A DNA stretch of 22,376 bases from Coemansia sp. RSA 922. Its lineage: Eukaryota; Kickxellomycota; Kickxellomycetes; Kickxellales; Kickxellaceae. The stretch covers positions 1 through 22,376 of the forward strand of contig JANBQS010000294.1 in assembly GCA_027577415.1 (NCBI GenBank). The letters run 5' to 3'. The notes below the pieces were generated by a model. The model saw only the letters and a list, made by a program, of their open reading frames with translations. It was not told the DNA's origin and searched no databases. The first letter of the stretch is position 1; each line of letters starts with the position of its first letter. Both the position numbers and the translations under genes were made by a program. Positions 1-8,641 of this stretch are shown piece by piece.

Positions 1-10
1 CAGTGGATAG

Positions 11-229
11 GTGGACGCAAGCGCCCAGTATTATAAACGCCGAGAGGAGTTGCTTCATCGTCGGCAAGAGGCGGGGGGTAAGAGGAGGAACGAGCGGGTA
101 CGTGAAATGAAGACTCGGTGGGATAAAGTGTCGACAAGTACCAAAATAAAAGGAAGGGAGGTGCGTGACCGACAAAGTGCGGTAAACTCTGTCCTCTGTG
201 AGCAGTTACTGAGAGTTAACAAAAAATAA
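11..229 (+). CDS. Possible 3'-terminal exon of an unidentified basic protein (partial)
   Basis: An open frame of about 72 codons ends in a TAA at 227-229. It is very rich in Lys, Arg and Glu (pattern YYKRREELLHRRQ near its start) and would form a charged helix. It has no ATG at its beginning. The frame is closed by TAG at 8-10, and those same bases read as a splice acceptor (…gatag|gtg). The simplest reading is therefore the last exon of a gene entering from the left, with its intron ending at base 10. I do not recognise the family. It could equally be a chance frame, because nothing upstream is visible. Confidence 0.3.
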   Translation: MDASAQYYKRREELLHRRQEAGGKRRNERVREMKTRWDKVSTSTKIKGREVRDRQSAVNSVLCEQLLRVNKK

Positions 230-761
230 TGTGGATGGCTTGGTGTAATTAAAAAAGAATAGATTTTTTTTAAAACACTCGGCACAAGTCAGACATGTCA
301 GACGCATAGACCGGCTTTTGTAAAAACTCCAATACCAATTCCATCCTTGTATTTTTAGTCCCCAAAAAAAAGATACACGCCTGTTGTTAACAAAAAAAAA
401 GATGTATTATTGTGACTCGAGGGAATATTAAGAAACTCTAGTTCTCTTTAAGCAAGAAAAAGGAGTATTCTTGGCTGGGAAAGGGTAACAAGTGACCCCT
501 CCCCTATATTGATTTTTTTGAGCACTAAAAGAAAATATTACACGCTCAATGGGGGGTATGTATGTGAGGGATTTCAAAAACTCCAAGGGAAATTTTTTAT
601 TTTTTTTTACAGTTACCACAAAGATATTTATTGCAAGTGTGTGCGTGTGAAAAATTGGTTACTGTCCTCACCTATTAAAAAAATATTTCCATTTGGGAGA
701 GGGGGGAGGGGAGAAAAGTGAGAACATTTCAACAGTAGTACCCCCCACGATTTTTACTCCA
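230..761. other. Intergenic spacer with homopolymer runs, no gene seen
   Basis: This stretch is AT-rich with A and T runs (around 361-400 and 595-610) and a G-rich patch around 690-715. Short frames on both strands are low-complexity and have no recognisable protein. It would contain the 3' ends of the left-edge gene and of the phosphatidylserine synthase gene, which converge here. Confidence 0.5.
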
Positions 762-1499
762 TTAGAGCTTTGGGATACGCAAGCGACGGCTAATCATAAG
801 CGTACCGCTAACGCCATACATGAGTACAAGCGGATGCAGCTCATATCCAGGGAAAAGCGTAATCTCACCACCCCAAACATGCTCCGGAGTAAACGCCTGA
901 CTAAACACAGCGAACGGGCCCTCATGCTGATAAACAGGGTTGGCGAATCTCCAAAACTTGCCACAAGAAACGCCATACGCCAAAACGCCCACAATAATCA
1001 ACGTCGTGGGTATCGGCGTCCCCTCAAAAAACTTGACTTTACCACCAGAATCCTTTGGCATAGCAGCCACCGTAGCATTATACCGAGCCAATCTCGCAAG
1101 ACCGCAACAAACAAAGTATGTGAGTACTACGAGATCCAACATTTTCTGGAACCCACACGCGAATCCAAGCACGGCTGGCGCAATACCGAATGAACAAAAA
1201 TCTGCCAGCGAGTCTAGCTCCTGTCCCAAGAGACTGGACGAGTTTTTCCAGCGTGCTACACGACCGTCCAGAATGTCAAATAGTACGCCGATGGGAATAC
1301 ACCAAAACGACGTGAATAGAAAATCGGTGTTTTGTGTTATTAGCGCCTTCATCGCGAACATTAGGCTGAGACACCCGCAGACTCCGTTGCCTAGCGTTAC
1401 AAAGTCAGCTAGTTGGAACGACCGAACCATCGAGAACCGCGAGGGCAGTTCGGGGTCGCTGGTCTTTCTTTTCACCTGTTTAGACGAATGAGAAGACAT
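762..1499 (-). CDS. CHO1: CDP-diacylglycerol--serine O-phosphatidyltransferase (phosphatidylserine synthase)
   Basis: The product is a 245-residue ER membrane enzyme that would join CDP-diacylglycerol and serine to make phosphatidylserine, the start of the fungal route to phosphatidylethanolamine and phosphatidylcholine. It shows the complete CDP-alcohol phosphotransferase signature: D75, D78-G79-R80-V81-A82-R83, then eight residues, G92, D96 and D100. These aspartates hold the two metal ions in this family. The motifs ARLARYN and FEGTPIPTT downstream are typical of serine-using members. Hydrophobic segments follow through to a short basic tail (SRRLRIPKL). I chose the ATG at 1499 because the frame upstream, back to 1568, is a low-complexity run of Leu, Phe and Ile from AT-rich leader DNA, and because 245 residues matches fungal homologues. 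It is transcribed in the same direction as the SEC15-like gene 236 bp upstream, with its own promoter. No introns are needed. Confidence 0.92.
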   Translation of the reverse strand: MSSHSSKQVKRKTSDPELPSRFSMVRSFQLADFVTLGNGVCGCLSLMFAMKALITQNTDFLFTSFWCIPIGVLFDILDGRVARWKNSSSLLGQELDSLADFCSFGIAPAVLGFACGFQKMLDLVVLTYFVCCGLARLARYNATVAAMPKDSGGKVKFFEGTPIPTTLIIVGVLAYGVSCGKFWRFANPVYQHEGPFAVFSQAFTPEHVWGGEITLFPGYELHPLVLMYGVSGTLMISRRLRIPKL

Positions 1500-1644
1500 G
1501 ATAATAAACGCGAATTGAAGAATAAAGTAAATAATAGTAAAAAATAATAATAATAGCAAGTCGCTCAAACAAGAAGAAAAAAAAAGAATGACAAAAGAAG
1601 GAAGAGGGGATAGAGAGAAAAAGGGTCACGGCTCCACGGCTCAT

Positions 1645-1657
1645 CCAATTACACGTG
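1645..1657. promoter_or_regulatory. CCAAT box next to a CACGTG E-box upstream of CHO1
   Basis: CCAAT lies at 1645-1649 and CACGTG at 1652-1657, about 150 bp before the chosen CHO1 start. In budding yeast, phospholipid genes including CHO1 are controlled by basic helix-loop-helix factors (Ino2/Ino4) at E-box-type sites, so an E-box here is suggestive. A six-base site can arise by chance and the function is inferred. Confidence 0.3.
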
Positions 1658-1735
1658 TCACAAAGACGCTCAGGCGAATCATCTGAGAAATCAAGGCAAA
1701 GTGAATCTCTGTTGATACATAAAATTGAAAACGAC

Positions 1736-2986
1736 TTAGACTCCGAAAATAGCCATCATCAGCTCACGAAGCTTGCGTACGTCATAGGCGTTTTCCTCCA
1801 TGACATACGTGAAAGTAGTCAGAGATCCCTGCAAAGCTTGTGAAATAGCAGGATCTCCTCGAATGGTCTGGATACTCCTCGCAATAATATCCGACAGCTT
1901 GGCAATCCCAGCATCCCACAGGGTATCCACATCCGCCTTTGAGCGGAAATCGGGAGCCGACGCCAAAATGCCATGCTCCACAACGAAGAATCCAATAACG
2001 TCAAAAAGCATAGCCTCGAATGGCGCCAACTGCGCCAACGCGAATTGTACAGGCGACGCCAATATGAGACTGAGCTGGTCTGACCTGTCCTCAGTAAAAC
2101 TACGGCGGAACTCTGCGCGTCTCCCCAGTTTCTCATTGATGTGGAGACACTGGTACAGGGGCATCATGTCGACAGTGAGTGGTTCGTCGTGGTCGTATTC
2201 TTCGTCCAAAACGAATTGCACAGCAGAACTGACAAAGTAGCGTTCTTGGACAGCGGCATCCCGTTCCGCCCACATCCCCTGCTTGCGCTGCATACGGCTC
2301 GTTAGGTGGCTGCCAATATCGCGTGTTGTCTTTTTGAGGCCAAATAGCCAGTCCTTCATATCTCGCAAGGCTGCGCCTTGGAGCTTAGTCTCCATATGAG
2401 GAATCGAGGATTCAAGCATGCGACCAAAAGCGAATCTCCGTACCTGCGGCAAGCTCTGGTCCTTGAGGGCGCTCAGGGTCTTTATAGCCGAATAATACTG
2501 CTTGCCAACCACCTGCTCGTCAAAGCCAGCCACCAAGCGAACGACGTCGAGACACCCGCGCACAGCATCAACAGCATCCTGGATATTGCCATGTTCCCGT
2601 CGCAAGCTAAGTAACTCGGCCTTTTTCTCGTAGAGCGATTTCCCTGATAACTGTAACTCGGCGTTAAGGCCTACGACCTTTTCTTGTAGCTCTGAGGTGT
2701 TTTGTCGGACTTTGAGGAGCTGGGCGACTGACTGAACAAATTCTTGGTGGTAGTTGCCGCAGAGTTTCATTATTTCGGCGTCTTTGCGTTGGGCGAATAG
2801 GTCGACTTGTTGGCGGAACAGCTTTTGCTTGTTGGCACGGTATACGGAATGGATTAGAGGTCCTAATTGCTCCATGGCTTCTTCGACGGTTGAGACACTT
2901 CCGGCGCCAACACCAGCACCCGCCGTGCCTACGCTGTCAGACAGCAAAACTAGCTGCTGCAACTGCTGCTGTATTGAATCGGCCAT
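1736..2986 (-). CDS. SEC15: Exocyst subunit Sec15-like protein, N-terminal half only
   Basis: The 416-residue product matches the N-terminal half of Sec15/EXOC6, an exocyst subunit that links secretory vesicles to the plasma membrane. After a low-complexity start (TAGAGVGAGS, residues 21-30) comes the family core: LGPLIHSVYRANKQ, then DAEIMKLCGNYHQEFVQSV and LLKVRQNTSELQEK in a coiled-coil stretch (about 45-140). Further on are QYYSAIKTLSALKDQSLPQV, LTVDMMPLYQCLHINEKLG and finally LRELMMAIF. The frame then stops (Gly-Val-TAA). Known Sec15 proteins are about 800-900 residues, and the missing half contains the folded C-terminal domain known to bind Rab GTPases. Only about 236 bp separate the stop from the CHO1 start, so the rest cannot be encoded here. 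A possible 59-nt GT-AG intron at the stop leads to only 13 more codons. The start at 2986 is the first ATG, with no better upstream choice. A split gene, a real truncation or an assembly join are all possible. Confidence 0.85.
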   Translation of the reverse strand: MADSIQQQLQQLVLLSDSVGTAGAGVGAGSVSTVEEAMEQLGPLIHSVYRANKQKLFRQQVDLFAQRKDAEIMKLCGNYHQEFVQSVAQLLKVRQNTSELQEKVVGLNAELQLSGKSLYEKKAELLSLRREHGNIQDAVDAVRGCLDVVRLVAGFDEQVVGKQYYSAIKTLSALKDQSLPQVRRFAFGRMLESSIPHMETKLQGAALRDMKDWLFGLKKTTRDIGSHLTSRMQRKQGMWAERDAAVQERYFVSSAVQFVLDEEYDHDEPLTVDMMPLYQCLHINEKLGRRAEFRRSFTEDRSDQLSLILASPVQFALAQLAPFEAMLFDVIGFFVVEHGILASAPDFRSKADVDTLWDAGIAKLSDIIARSIQTIRGDPAISQALQGSLTTFTYVMEENAYDVRKLRELMMAIFGV

Positions 2987-3217
2987 TATGAATTAGTAGA
3001 TGTGTGAATTGAATAAAGATGCAAGAGTTAAAGTGAAAGGGGTGGCGAGCTCACACGCGTCGATGACTCTGTTCCCCCCTCATCCAGCCAATGTTTATAC
3101 TGGAAACAAAAAAATTTTAACTGGCTTTTTGTTTTGTCTTTTGTGTATTCGTTTTCATTCAATTACATTTTATATTTGCTATTATTTCTTCCTCACTTTT
3201 TTATATATTTTGAAAAT
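2987..3217. promoter_or_regulatory. Divergent promoter region of the SEC15-like gene and POM152
   Basis: These 231 bp separate two genes read away from each other, so they must hold both promoters. ACGCGT at 3055-3060 matches the MluI cell-cycle box of fungi, and TGACTC at 3064-3069 matches a Gcn4-type half site. A T-rich stretch runs from about 3120 into the POM152 start, with TATATA-like sequence at 3202-3208, too close to the ATG to be a confident TATA box. The site calls are by motif only. Confidence 0.35.
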
Positions 3218-6200
3218 ATGAGTGGAGGACAGGGCCTGACACCGGTTGGGTCACCGAATCGGCGGGTTCAGCGGCGCAGTTTGGCACCGGCACATTCACC
3301 AGGACTTGAATCGCCACCATTCCCGCGTATATCGTCCAAACCAATTACAACAGGTGCTAGTAGTAGGGCTTTGGGTTCGTCGTTTGTTGAACGAGTGTAC
3401 CGCAACACTGATGGAGCTTCTGAAGTGCAACAACTGTTGGCAGAGTCGTCACCAGCAAAGCCATTGAGTGAAGCAGATATAGGACGCGTACCACCACCGC
3501 CACCACGCCCGTCTTCAGTGGCAGCTGCGAAGGGTCCTACTTCGGCGATCCCAGCAACCGTGCTTGACATACCGAGTCAGCGACTCTATGCGCTGTCTGT
3601 AGTTGGACTACTGGCAGCGTGGAAGATATACGAGACTATCGGGCTGTCGCTAGAATCGGGACAGACTAGTCTCTACCTGTTTATCAAGTGGTGTATACTG
3701 GACTTTGCGTTGTTGTACGCTGGGTGGCGACTACACATACCCAAGCTTCGGATCACAACAGCAATGCTATATGGACTGTTGGCAGGGAGCGTGTTTCTCA
3801 ACCTCAACATGTTTCTGTTTTCGTCCAGCGTCCTTGTTCTTGCGTTAAAGCCCGTTGGACTGGGAGTGGCCAGCAGTTGCTTGCGGTCGATCAAGAGCGT
3901 TCCGCTGGTGGGTCCTTGGCTGGTGGGCGACAGCGAGCTGCTTATTGATACGTTCCAGCTGGACGATGAACATATCTTGGGACGTCACACTATCCATATT
4001 CTGCCTCACAGTCTAGCGCACATGAATCCCACGGGCAAGACTATGTGCATTGACTCGAGAGAAGCGGGGCAGCGGACATGGTACTCGCGGCTTGTACCGG
4101 GATCTAGTCACAGGCTTCAGGAGCGGCAGCTGACGATCCCGATGCTAATTAACGGTACACGTCCGGCGTCAATTATGTACGCGCACACGTCGTTTGAGAC
4201 GGGCGTAAGACAAGTGCGGGCGGTGAAGAATATTAATGGGCTAAGGATTGAAACTGTGGCGTCGTACCCCGCTTTGGGTAACTGGGTTCTGGCTACTTAT
4301 TATCTGCCTGTTGCGGAGGAGGGCGCGTATGAGATCCACTCGGTACGCGACTCGAGGGGCTTGGAGTTCCGCACCGTGGCGGGAGCGCAGGCTACGGTGG
4401 TTGTTGGATGCCCGACTGCTCATTTGTCGTGGCGGGAGCAAGACGAGAATAGCACGTTTGCTGTGGGCAGCGACGGACATGCGAGTATCTGCCAGCGCGT
4501 GGGCTCTTCGTCGGGAGACGGAGCACTGGGGCTTATTGATGTGGTGGTGGAAGGGTTTGCGCCAATGGACGTGTCTGTTGTGCGCCTAGTCAATGGGCAC
4601 CGCGAGGCGATGGAGCTGGACGGCATTGGCGCAAAGGAAACCGAAACCGATGCCGATGAGAATCAGTGGGCGCGGTTCCAGCGACGGACGTCGGCTTATA
4701 CGCTGAGCGACGCAGTGCTGCAGGCCGGAGAGTACGTGTATCGGCTGGAGAGCGTGCGCGACGCAGCCAACCACACGGTGACGTTGTCTGACACGACTTT
4801 TGGGGCGTCGGCGATCATGGCACGGATGGTTGTGCATGCCCGGCCTCGCGTGGCATGGGCCTCGGGCCTACCATTGTCTTCGTCGCTTTGGCTGTCGGAC
4901 GACAGGCAGCGCGCATCGCACCATGCGCTGGGACTACAACTGACGGGCCAGGCGCCGTGGACAGTCGACTACACGATTGATACTGGCGCCCAAGTACTGC
5001 ACGAATCACGCACGTTCACTACGGCGACAGCGGCGGCGTTGGATGCGCGGCAGGCGGGCGTGTACTCGCTCGTTGGCGTTCGTGACAGCTACTGCGCTGG
5101 CACGCCTGTCGACATGGGGCGAGTGACTGTGGAGCGGGCGGTGCGGCCAACGGCTAATGTCAGCTCTACGGCGATCATGGCGCGCGAGTGTGGCGGCGAG
5201 ATCGGCGCGCACATCACTCTAGAGTTTACTGGGCGCCCGCCGTTCGTAGTGACTTACCGCGAGCGCAACTTGCGGAATACTCAGGGTCGGGCGGCTACGC
5301 GTGTGGTGCGTACCCATCAGCACCGACATGTCTTGGCTCTGACGCCGTCAGAGACCGGCACATATGAGCTGGAATTCTTCCGTGTTGAGGACGATAACTT
5401 CCCCAGCGGCCAGCCGATGTTTGAGGTCATACGCCAGGTGGTCCATGCGCAGCCCTCGGCGACCATTTACGCCACGCGCATGCCCTCTGCCGTGTGCCGT
5501 GGCGACTCGGTTAAGGTGCCGGTGAAGCTGAGCGGCGAGGCGCCGTGGCAACTGACCTACGCCGTGGCGCACGCTGACCACCACGCTACGTTTAATATCA
5601 CGGATATTGGGGACGAGCGCCACTCTATTGCCGTTGGCCCGCTGGACGATGCTGGCGAGCATACCGTCGACCTGGTGCGCGTCACTGACGCCAGAGGCTG
5701 TGCCCGCGAGTTGGCCGGAAATTCGGCCACTGTTCGCGTGCGTGCCTCTGGACCACGCGCTGCCTTTGGCTGCGACTCCAACGGCGTGCGCTTGCGTGAG
5801 GGCGGAGACGCGCGTATTCCCATTTCGCTATCTGCTGCTGCCGAGTTCCCTGTCGAGCTGGCCTACCGCCGCCTGGACGATGACACTGTGTTCCATGCTA
5901 CCATCCGTCATGCGTCGTCTCTGTCTGTGCCGGCCCATGGCGCTGGCCAGTACGTTTTGGTGTCTGCCAGGGACATGTGTCCTGGATCCGTCGACACTGT
6001 GCCGTGTGCTGTGCATGTGGAGCCTCGTCCCCGCGCATGGTTCGCCACCGATAGTTTGCTGAAGAGCGAGAATAGCTGGTATTTGCCTTCGACTTGTGAG
6101 GCTGCTTCTGCGGAGACCGTGGCTGGCCTGTTGCCGCTTGGGTTGAGTGGTGCGGGACCATGGCGGGTCGAGTATTTTGTCGATTACTGGGCTGACGATA

Positions 6201-7399
6201 CAGTTCAGCGCGACAGCGTGCCTGACCGCTCGACATTGCGCTCGGCCTTGGTCCTCGATCCCGCAGTGCTGCCTATTGAGGGCCGTGCGCCTGGCAGATA
6301 CCGCTACCGGCTGTCTACTGTCAGCGACGAGCGCTACACGCGGCCTCAGCCGATTGCCAAGCTTGGGGATGTGGTGGCTGTGGAGCACACAGTTACTCGC
6401 AGCCCCACGGCTGTGCTCCGCGCATACTCGAAAGACGGCAAACCGCTTGTTGGTAATGGCGGGCTTTTCAACCGTCGTTCCCGCTCGCAGTCTGTCACTC
6501 ACTGTTTGGCGCCGGGTCAGCTGGCTCCCACGTCTGGCGAGTCTGCTGCGTGGGCGCGGGCTCGCGACCATTTACCCGAGTTCCGGATCGAGTTCTCGCC
6601 GGGCCATCCGCCCTTTGATGCCTGGGTCGAAGTGCTCCCGGCGTCGGGCAAAACTGAGGTCGTCGAGGTTCTTGCTATACCCGGACACTCGCATCCTGTG
6701 GTGCTTCCTGACAATGTGGCGTCGCGTATTGGCCGCTACCACCTGCGGCTACTGCGGACGCGGGATGCGCTTGGCTGTGAGCACCGCTATGACTCGAGTG
6801 CTGGTGACTTGGTGGGTGGCGGCATAGACATCGAGTATATTGAGGCTCCTACTGTGCGCCCAGCCTCTTCGTCTCCGGCTTCTCGTCCTGACCGGTCAGT
6901 GTGTGTGGGCGATATCCTGGCATTTGATCTCCGTGGACTAGGCCCTTGGTCAATCGACTACCTGTATAACAATGCTCGTCGATCGACCACGGCTACTAAG
7001 CGTCTGTTCCGTCGTATCGCTGATGTCCCTGGCAACTTTACACTCTCCCGGGTGTGTCACCATAATGCTGCTAATGACTGTTGCTCGGAGTTTGACGACT
7101 TGAGCTATGCCGTGAATGATATACCGAGAATACGAGTCGGCAGAGGTGTTGACGTTCATCAGGATATTTTGGAGGGTGATCTTGTCCATATTCCGTTGTA
7201 TCTGACTGGTCGCCCGCCTTTCACTTTTACTTGGCAGCGTCGTGCTCTTGCGTCGGACTCGAATACAAAGAGTAAGGTTCTGGAGTCGCATACTGTTAAG
7301 GATCTGGACGCTTATGAGTATACTATTACAACGTCGTCGGAAGGAACTTTTGAAGTCACTTTTGTCCAGGACCAGTACTGTCAGTATCCAAAGGCATAA
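3218..7399 (+). CDS. POM152: Nucleoporin POM152 (membrane-ring Ig-repeat pore protein)
   Basis: The 1393-residue product is a nuclear pore membrane protein close in length to yeast Pom152 (about 1340). Residues 1-115 are a cytoplasmic Ser/Pro/Arg-rich tail with a proline run (PPPPPRPSS, about 91-99). Three hydrophobic segments follow: LYALSVVGLLAAWKIY (about 123-140), YLFIKWCILDFALLYAGW (about 150-170) and a longer one at about 180-214. The rest is a lumenal array of roughly ten Ig-like repeats. Each has a (S/T)G-x-x-P(W/F)-x-V-x-Y first strand and a G-x-Y-x-L-x-x-(V/A)-R-D-x-x-C ending; LTGQAPWTVDY, LSGEAPWQLTY, LSGAGPWRVEY and LTGRPPFTFTW are clear examples. I chose the ATG at 3218 because the in-frame extension back to 3134 encodes only Phe/Leu/Tyr from T-rich promoter DNA, whereas MSGGQGLTPVGSPNRR resembles a nucleoporin tail. 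It is a single open frame without introns. The gene faces the AT-rich small-gene island at its 3' end. Confidence 0.93.
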   Translation: MSGGQGLTPVGSPNRRVQRRSLAPAHSPGLESPPFPRISSKPITTGASSRALGSSFVERVYRNTDGASEVQQLLAESSPAKPLSEADIGRVPPPPPRPSSVAAAKGPTSAIPATVLDIPSQRLYALSVVGLLAAWKIYETIGLSLESGQTSLYLFIKWCILDFALLYAGWRLHIPKLRITTAMLYGLLAGSVFLNLNMFLFSSSVLVLALKPVGLGVASSCLRSIKSVPLVGPWLVGDSELLIDTFQLDDEHILGRHTIHILPHSLAHMNPTGKTMCIDSREAGQRTWYSRLVPGSSHRLQERQLTIPMLINGTRPASIMYAHTSFETGVRQVRAVKNINGLRIETVASYPALGNWVLATYYLPVAEEGAYEIHSVRDSRGLEFRTVAGAQATVVVGCPTAHLSWREQDENSTFAVGSDGHASICQRVGSSSGDGALGLIDVVVEGFAPMDVSVVRLVNGHREAMELDGIGAKETETDADENQWARFQRRTSAYTLSDAVLQAGEYVYRLESVRDAANHTVTLSDTTFGASAIMARMVVHARPRVAWASGLPLSSSLWLSDDRQRASHHALGLQLTGQAPWTVDYTIDTGAQVLHESRTFTTATAAALDARQAGVYSLVGVRDSYCAGTPVDMGRVTVERAVRPTANVSSTAIMARECGGEIGAHITLEFTGRPPFVVTYRERNLRNTQGRAATRVVRTHQHRHVLALTPSETGTYELEFFRVEDDNFPSGQPMFEVIRQVVHAQPSATIYATRMPSAVCRGDSVKVPVKLSGEAPWQLTYAVAHADHHATFNITDIGDERHSIAVGPLDDAGEHTVDLVRVTDARGCARELAGNSATVRVRASGPRAAFGCDSNGVRLREGGDARIPISLSAAAEFPVELAYRRLDDDTVFHATIRHASSLSVPAHGAGQYVLVSARDMCPGSVDTVPCAVHVEPRPRAWFATDSLLKSENSWYLPSTCEAASAETVAGLLPLGLSGAGPWRVEYFVDYWADDTVQRDSVPDRSTLRSALVLDPAVLPIEGRAPGRYRYRLSTVSDERYTRPQPIAKLGDVVAVEHTVTRSPTAVLRAYSKDGKPLVGNGGLFNRRSRSQSVTHCLAPGQLAPTSGESAAWARARDHLPEFRIEFSPGHPPFDAWVEVLPASGKTEVVEVLAIPGHSHPVVLPDNVASRIGRYHLRLLRTRDALGCEHRYDSSAGDLVGGGIDIEYIEAPTVRPASSSPASRPDRSVCVGDILAFDLRGLGPWSIDYLYNNARRSTTATKRLFRRIADVPGNFTLSRVCHHNAANDCCSEFDDLSYAVNDIPRIRVGRGVDVHQDILEGDLVHIPLYLTGRPPFTFTWQRRALASDSNTKSKVLESHTVKDLDAYEYTITTSSEGTFEVTFVQDQYCQYPKA

Positions 7400-8050
7400 T
7401 AGTGGATTGAGTTTTCTTTTTTTTTTTGGTACCTTTGAATAACTATTTTTATTTTCCTTCCTTTTCTTTTATTGTCTTGTTAATCGTCTAAAAGTAGCCT
7501 GAGCCAACTCTTATTAAAAAAAAACGTGAGCTCTTTTTTGACGAACTTGGGATTGAACTTTAGCCTATGCCTCCCTTTGCTAATGCGCATGATACCACAA
7601 AATTGAAACTGTAGAGATGTATAATTAATCTCATAAGAATCATGTAAAGTAGCACTTGACCTGTATGCCAAAAGTATCCAATGTTACGTTGGTAGACACA
7701 GATAAGAATGCTCGCAAGAAAATAAGAGAGAGAAGAGCGAGCAATATTTTCTCTAGAAGATTTGGAAGAGGTGGTTAACTCTGAATGAAATAAAGGAATA
7801 GAAAAATTATAACTAAGAGGAGAGATGATGTTTCTTGAAACACTTGGCAACAATCTAAGCAAACAATAAATATTATTGAAAGGTTTATTACGTTCAACGT
7901 TTGAAGGACAAGAAGAAAAACCTACGCTCTATATACTGAGAGTGGAAACCAAAAAATAAAAATACAATATCAAACCAGTATAATGTGAGCCGAATCGTGT
8001 GAGCCAAATTGAGTCAAGCCACTTGCCTGTAGCTAGTTGATCGAAAAATT
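7400..8050. other. AT-rich spacer between POM152 and gene A, no gene supported
   Basis: The POM152 stop is followed by a T-run and TTATTTT-type sequence suitable for 3' processing. Base composition then drops to the AT-rich style of the island that continues to 13643. A 100-residue minus-strand frame at 7560-7862 has no recognisable domain and is probably chance. The left 40 bases of gene A's ancestral coding end (to about 8014) fall in this spacer, see gene A. Confidence 0.5.
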
Positions 8051-8455
8051 TCAACCTTCTCTAAGTCGGTGAGCTGAATATGTGAATAAGTTTTTCGAGT
8101 TAACCTTCTCACTCCTGGATAACATAATGCATTTATAATTTGTTAATAAGCATAACTTTGCAACCTTTTTAAGAAAATCGAGGCATGTTATATCGCATTC
8201 ACGAGCTTGAGACTGAAGCCTATCAAAGTACTCTTGTAGGCAAAATACAAAACAGGTATCACTGTTGACAGTTGTGTCGGTGGTGTCCCTATTTATGACG
8301 TAAAAAGTATAAACGTCACTAAGGTGGCCATAGTAGCTCTGCACATTGTGAGCAATATCACTGGCTGGACCACTAATCTTGTGAGTTGGAACTTGATGCA
8401 AAGTTGCATAGTTTCCCTCTATATGTATAACATCATAATATTTGTTATCAGCCAT
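8051..8455 (-). CDS. Gene A: small island protein, paralogue of gene D with a frameshifted tail
   Basis: The 134-residue protein is of unknown family. Residues 1-78 differ from gene D at one position (Asp for Asn in the DTT(D/N)TT segment). After that the two diverge, but LDFLKKVAKLCLLTN remains clear. The predicted pattern is strand-rich at the start (YYDVIHIEGNYATL, VYTFYVINRD, CFVFCLQE), then helices (YFDRLQS…, DFLKKVAKLC). There is no signal peptide or membrane segment. Aligned to D, gene A has one extra base in the T run at 8091-8095, so its last 13 or so residues are out of D's frame. Continuing in D's frame would reach a stop at 8014-8016. It may be a decaying copy or make a protein with a new tail. 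Its promoter is the conserved module just upstream. The start is the ATG shared with D, 102 nt from the TATA box. Confidence 0.62.
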   Translation of the reverse strand: MADNKYYDVIHIEGNYATLHQVPTHKISGPASDIAHNVQSYYGHLSDVYTFYVINRDTTDTTVNSDTCFVFCLQEYFDRLQSQARECDITCLDFLKKVAKLCLLTNYKCIMLSRSEKVNSKNLFTYSAHRLREG

Positions 8456-8641
8456 TGCAATCTGTGGGTGTATATAGAACTATTGGCTAGTGTGTAAATA
8501 ATGTGTGAATAATTTTGTGTAGAGAGGTAGAAGAAAAGAGGAGAACATGGCTGTCTCTTTTATACTGCAATTGAAGTGGTGGTCGAAGGACAACAATTGC
8601 TTGAATAGGCCTTTCTTCCCCAACCACTCTATAGTGCTCGC
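8456..8641 (-). promoter_or_regulatory. Gene A copy of the conserved promoter module
   Basis: On the minus strand an AGAGTGGTTGGGG element (8618-8630) lies 64 nt from TATAAAAG (8557-8564), followed by AGACAG and a pyrimidine-rich leader. The TATA box is 102 nt before the ATG. The whole block aligns without gaps to 12757-12942 upstream of gene D with about 11 mismatches, and in parts to the region upstream of gene B. Confidence 0.6.

Noticed and set aside
1736..2986. First impression of a COG-complex subunit (Cog8-like) for the 416-residue tethering protein
   Set aside because: The motifs CGNYHQEFVQSV, LLKVR, ALKDQSLPQV and PLYQCLHINEKLG match the exocyst subunit Sec15 much better.
5828..6571. 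Long antisense frames inside POM152 (also 6147-6827 on plus in another frame)
   Set aside because: They are Arg/Ala/Ser-rich shadows of a GC-richer coding region, with no domain, overlapping a clear gene.
7560..7862. 100-residue hydrophobic minus-strand frame
   Set aside because: It lies in AT-rich spacer DNA, lacks the family promoter, and its Leu/Ile/Phe/Tyr content is what such DNA gives by chance.
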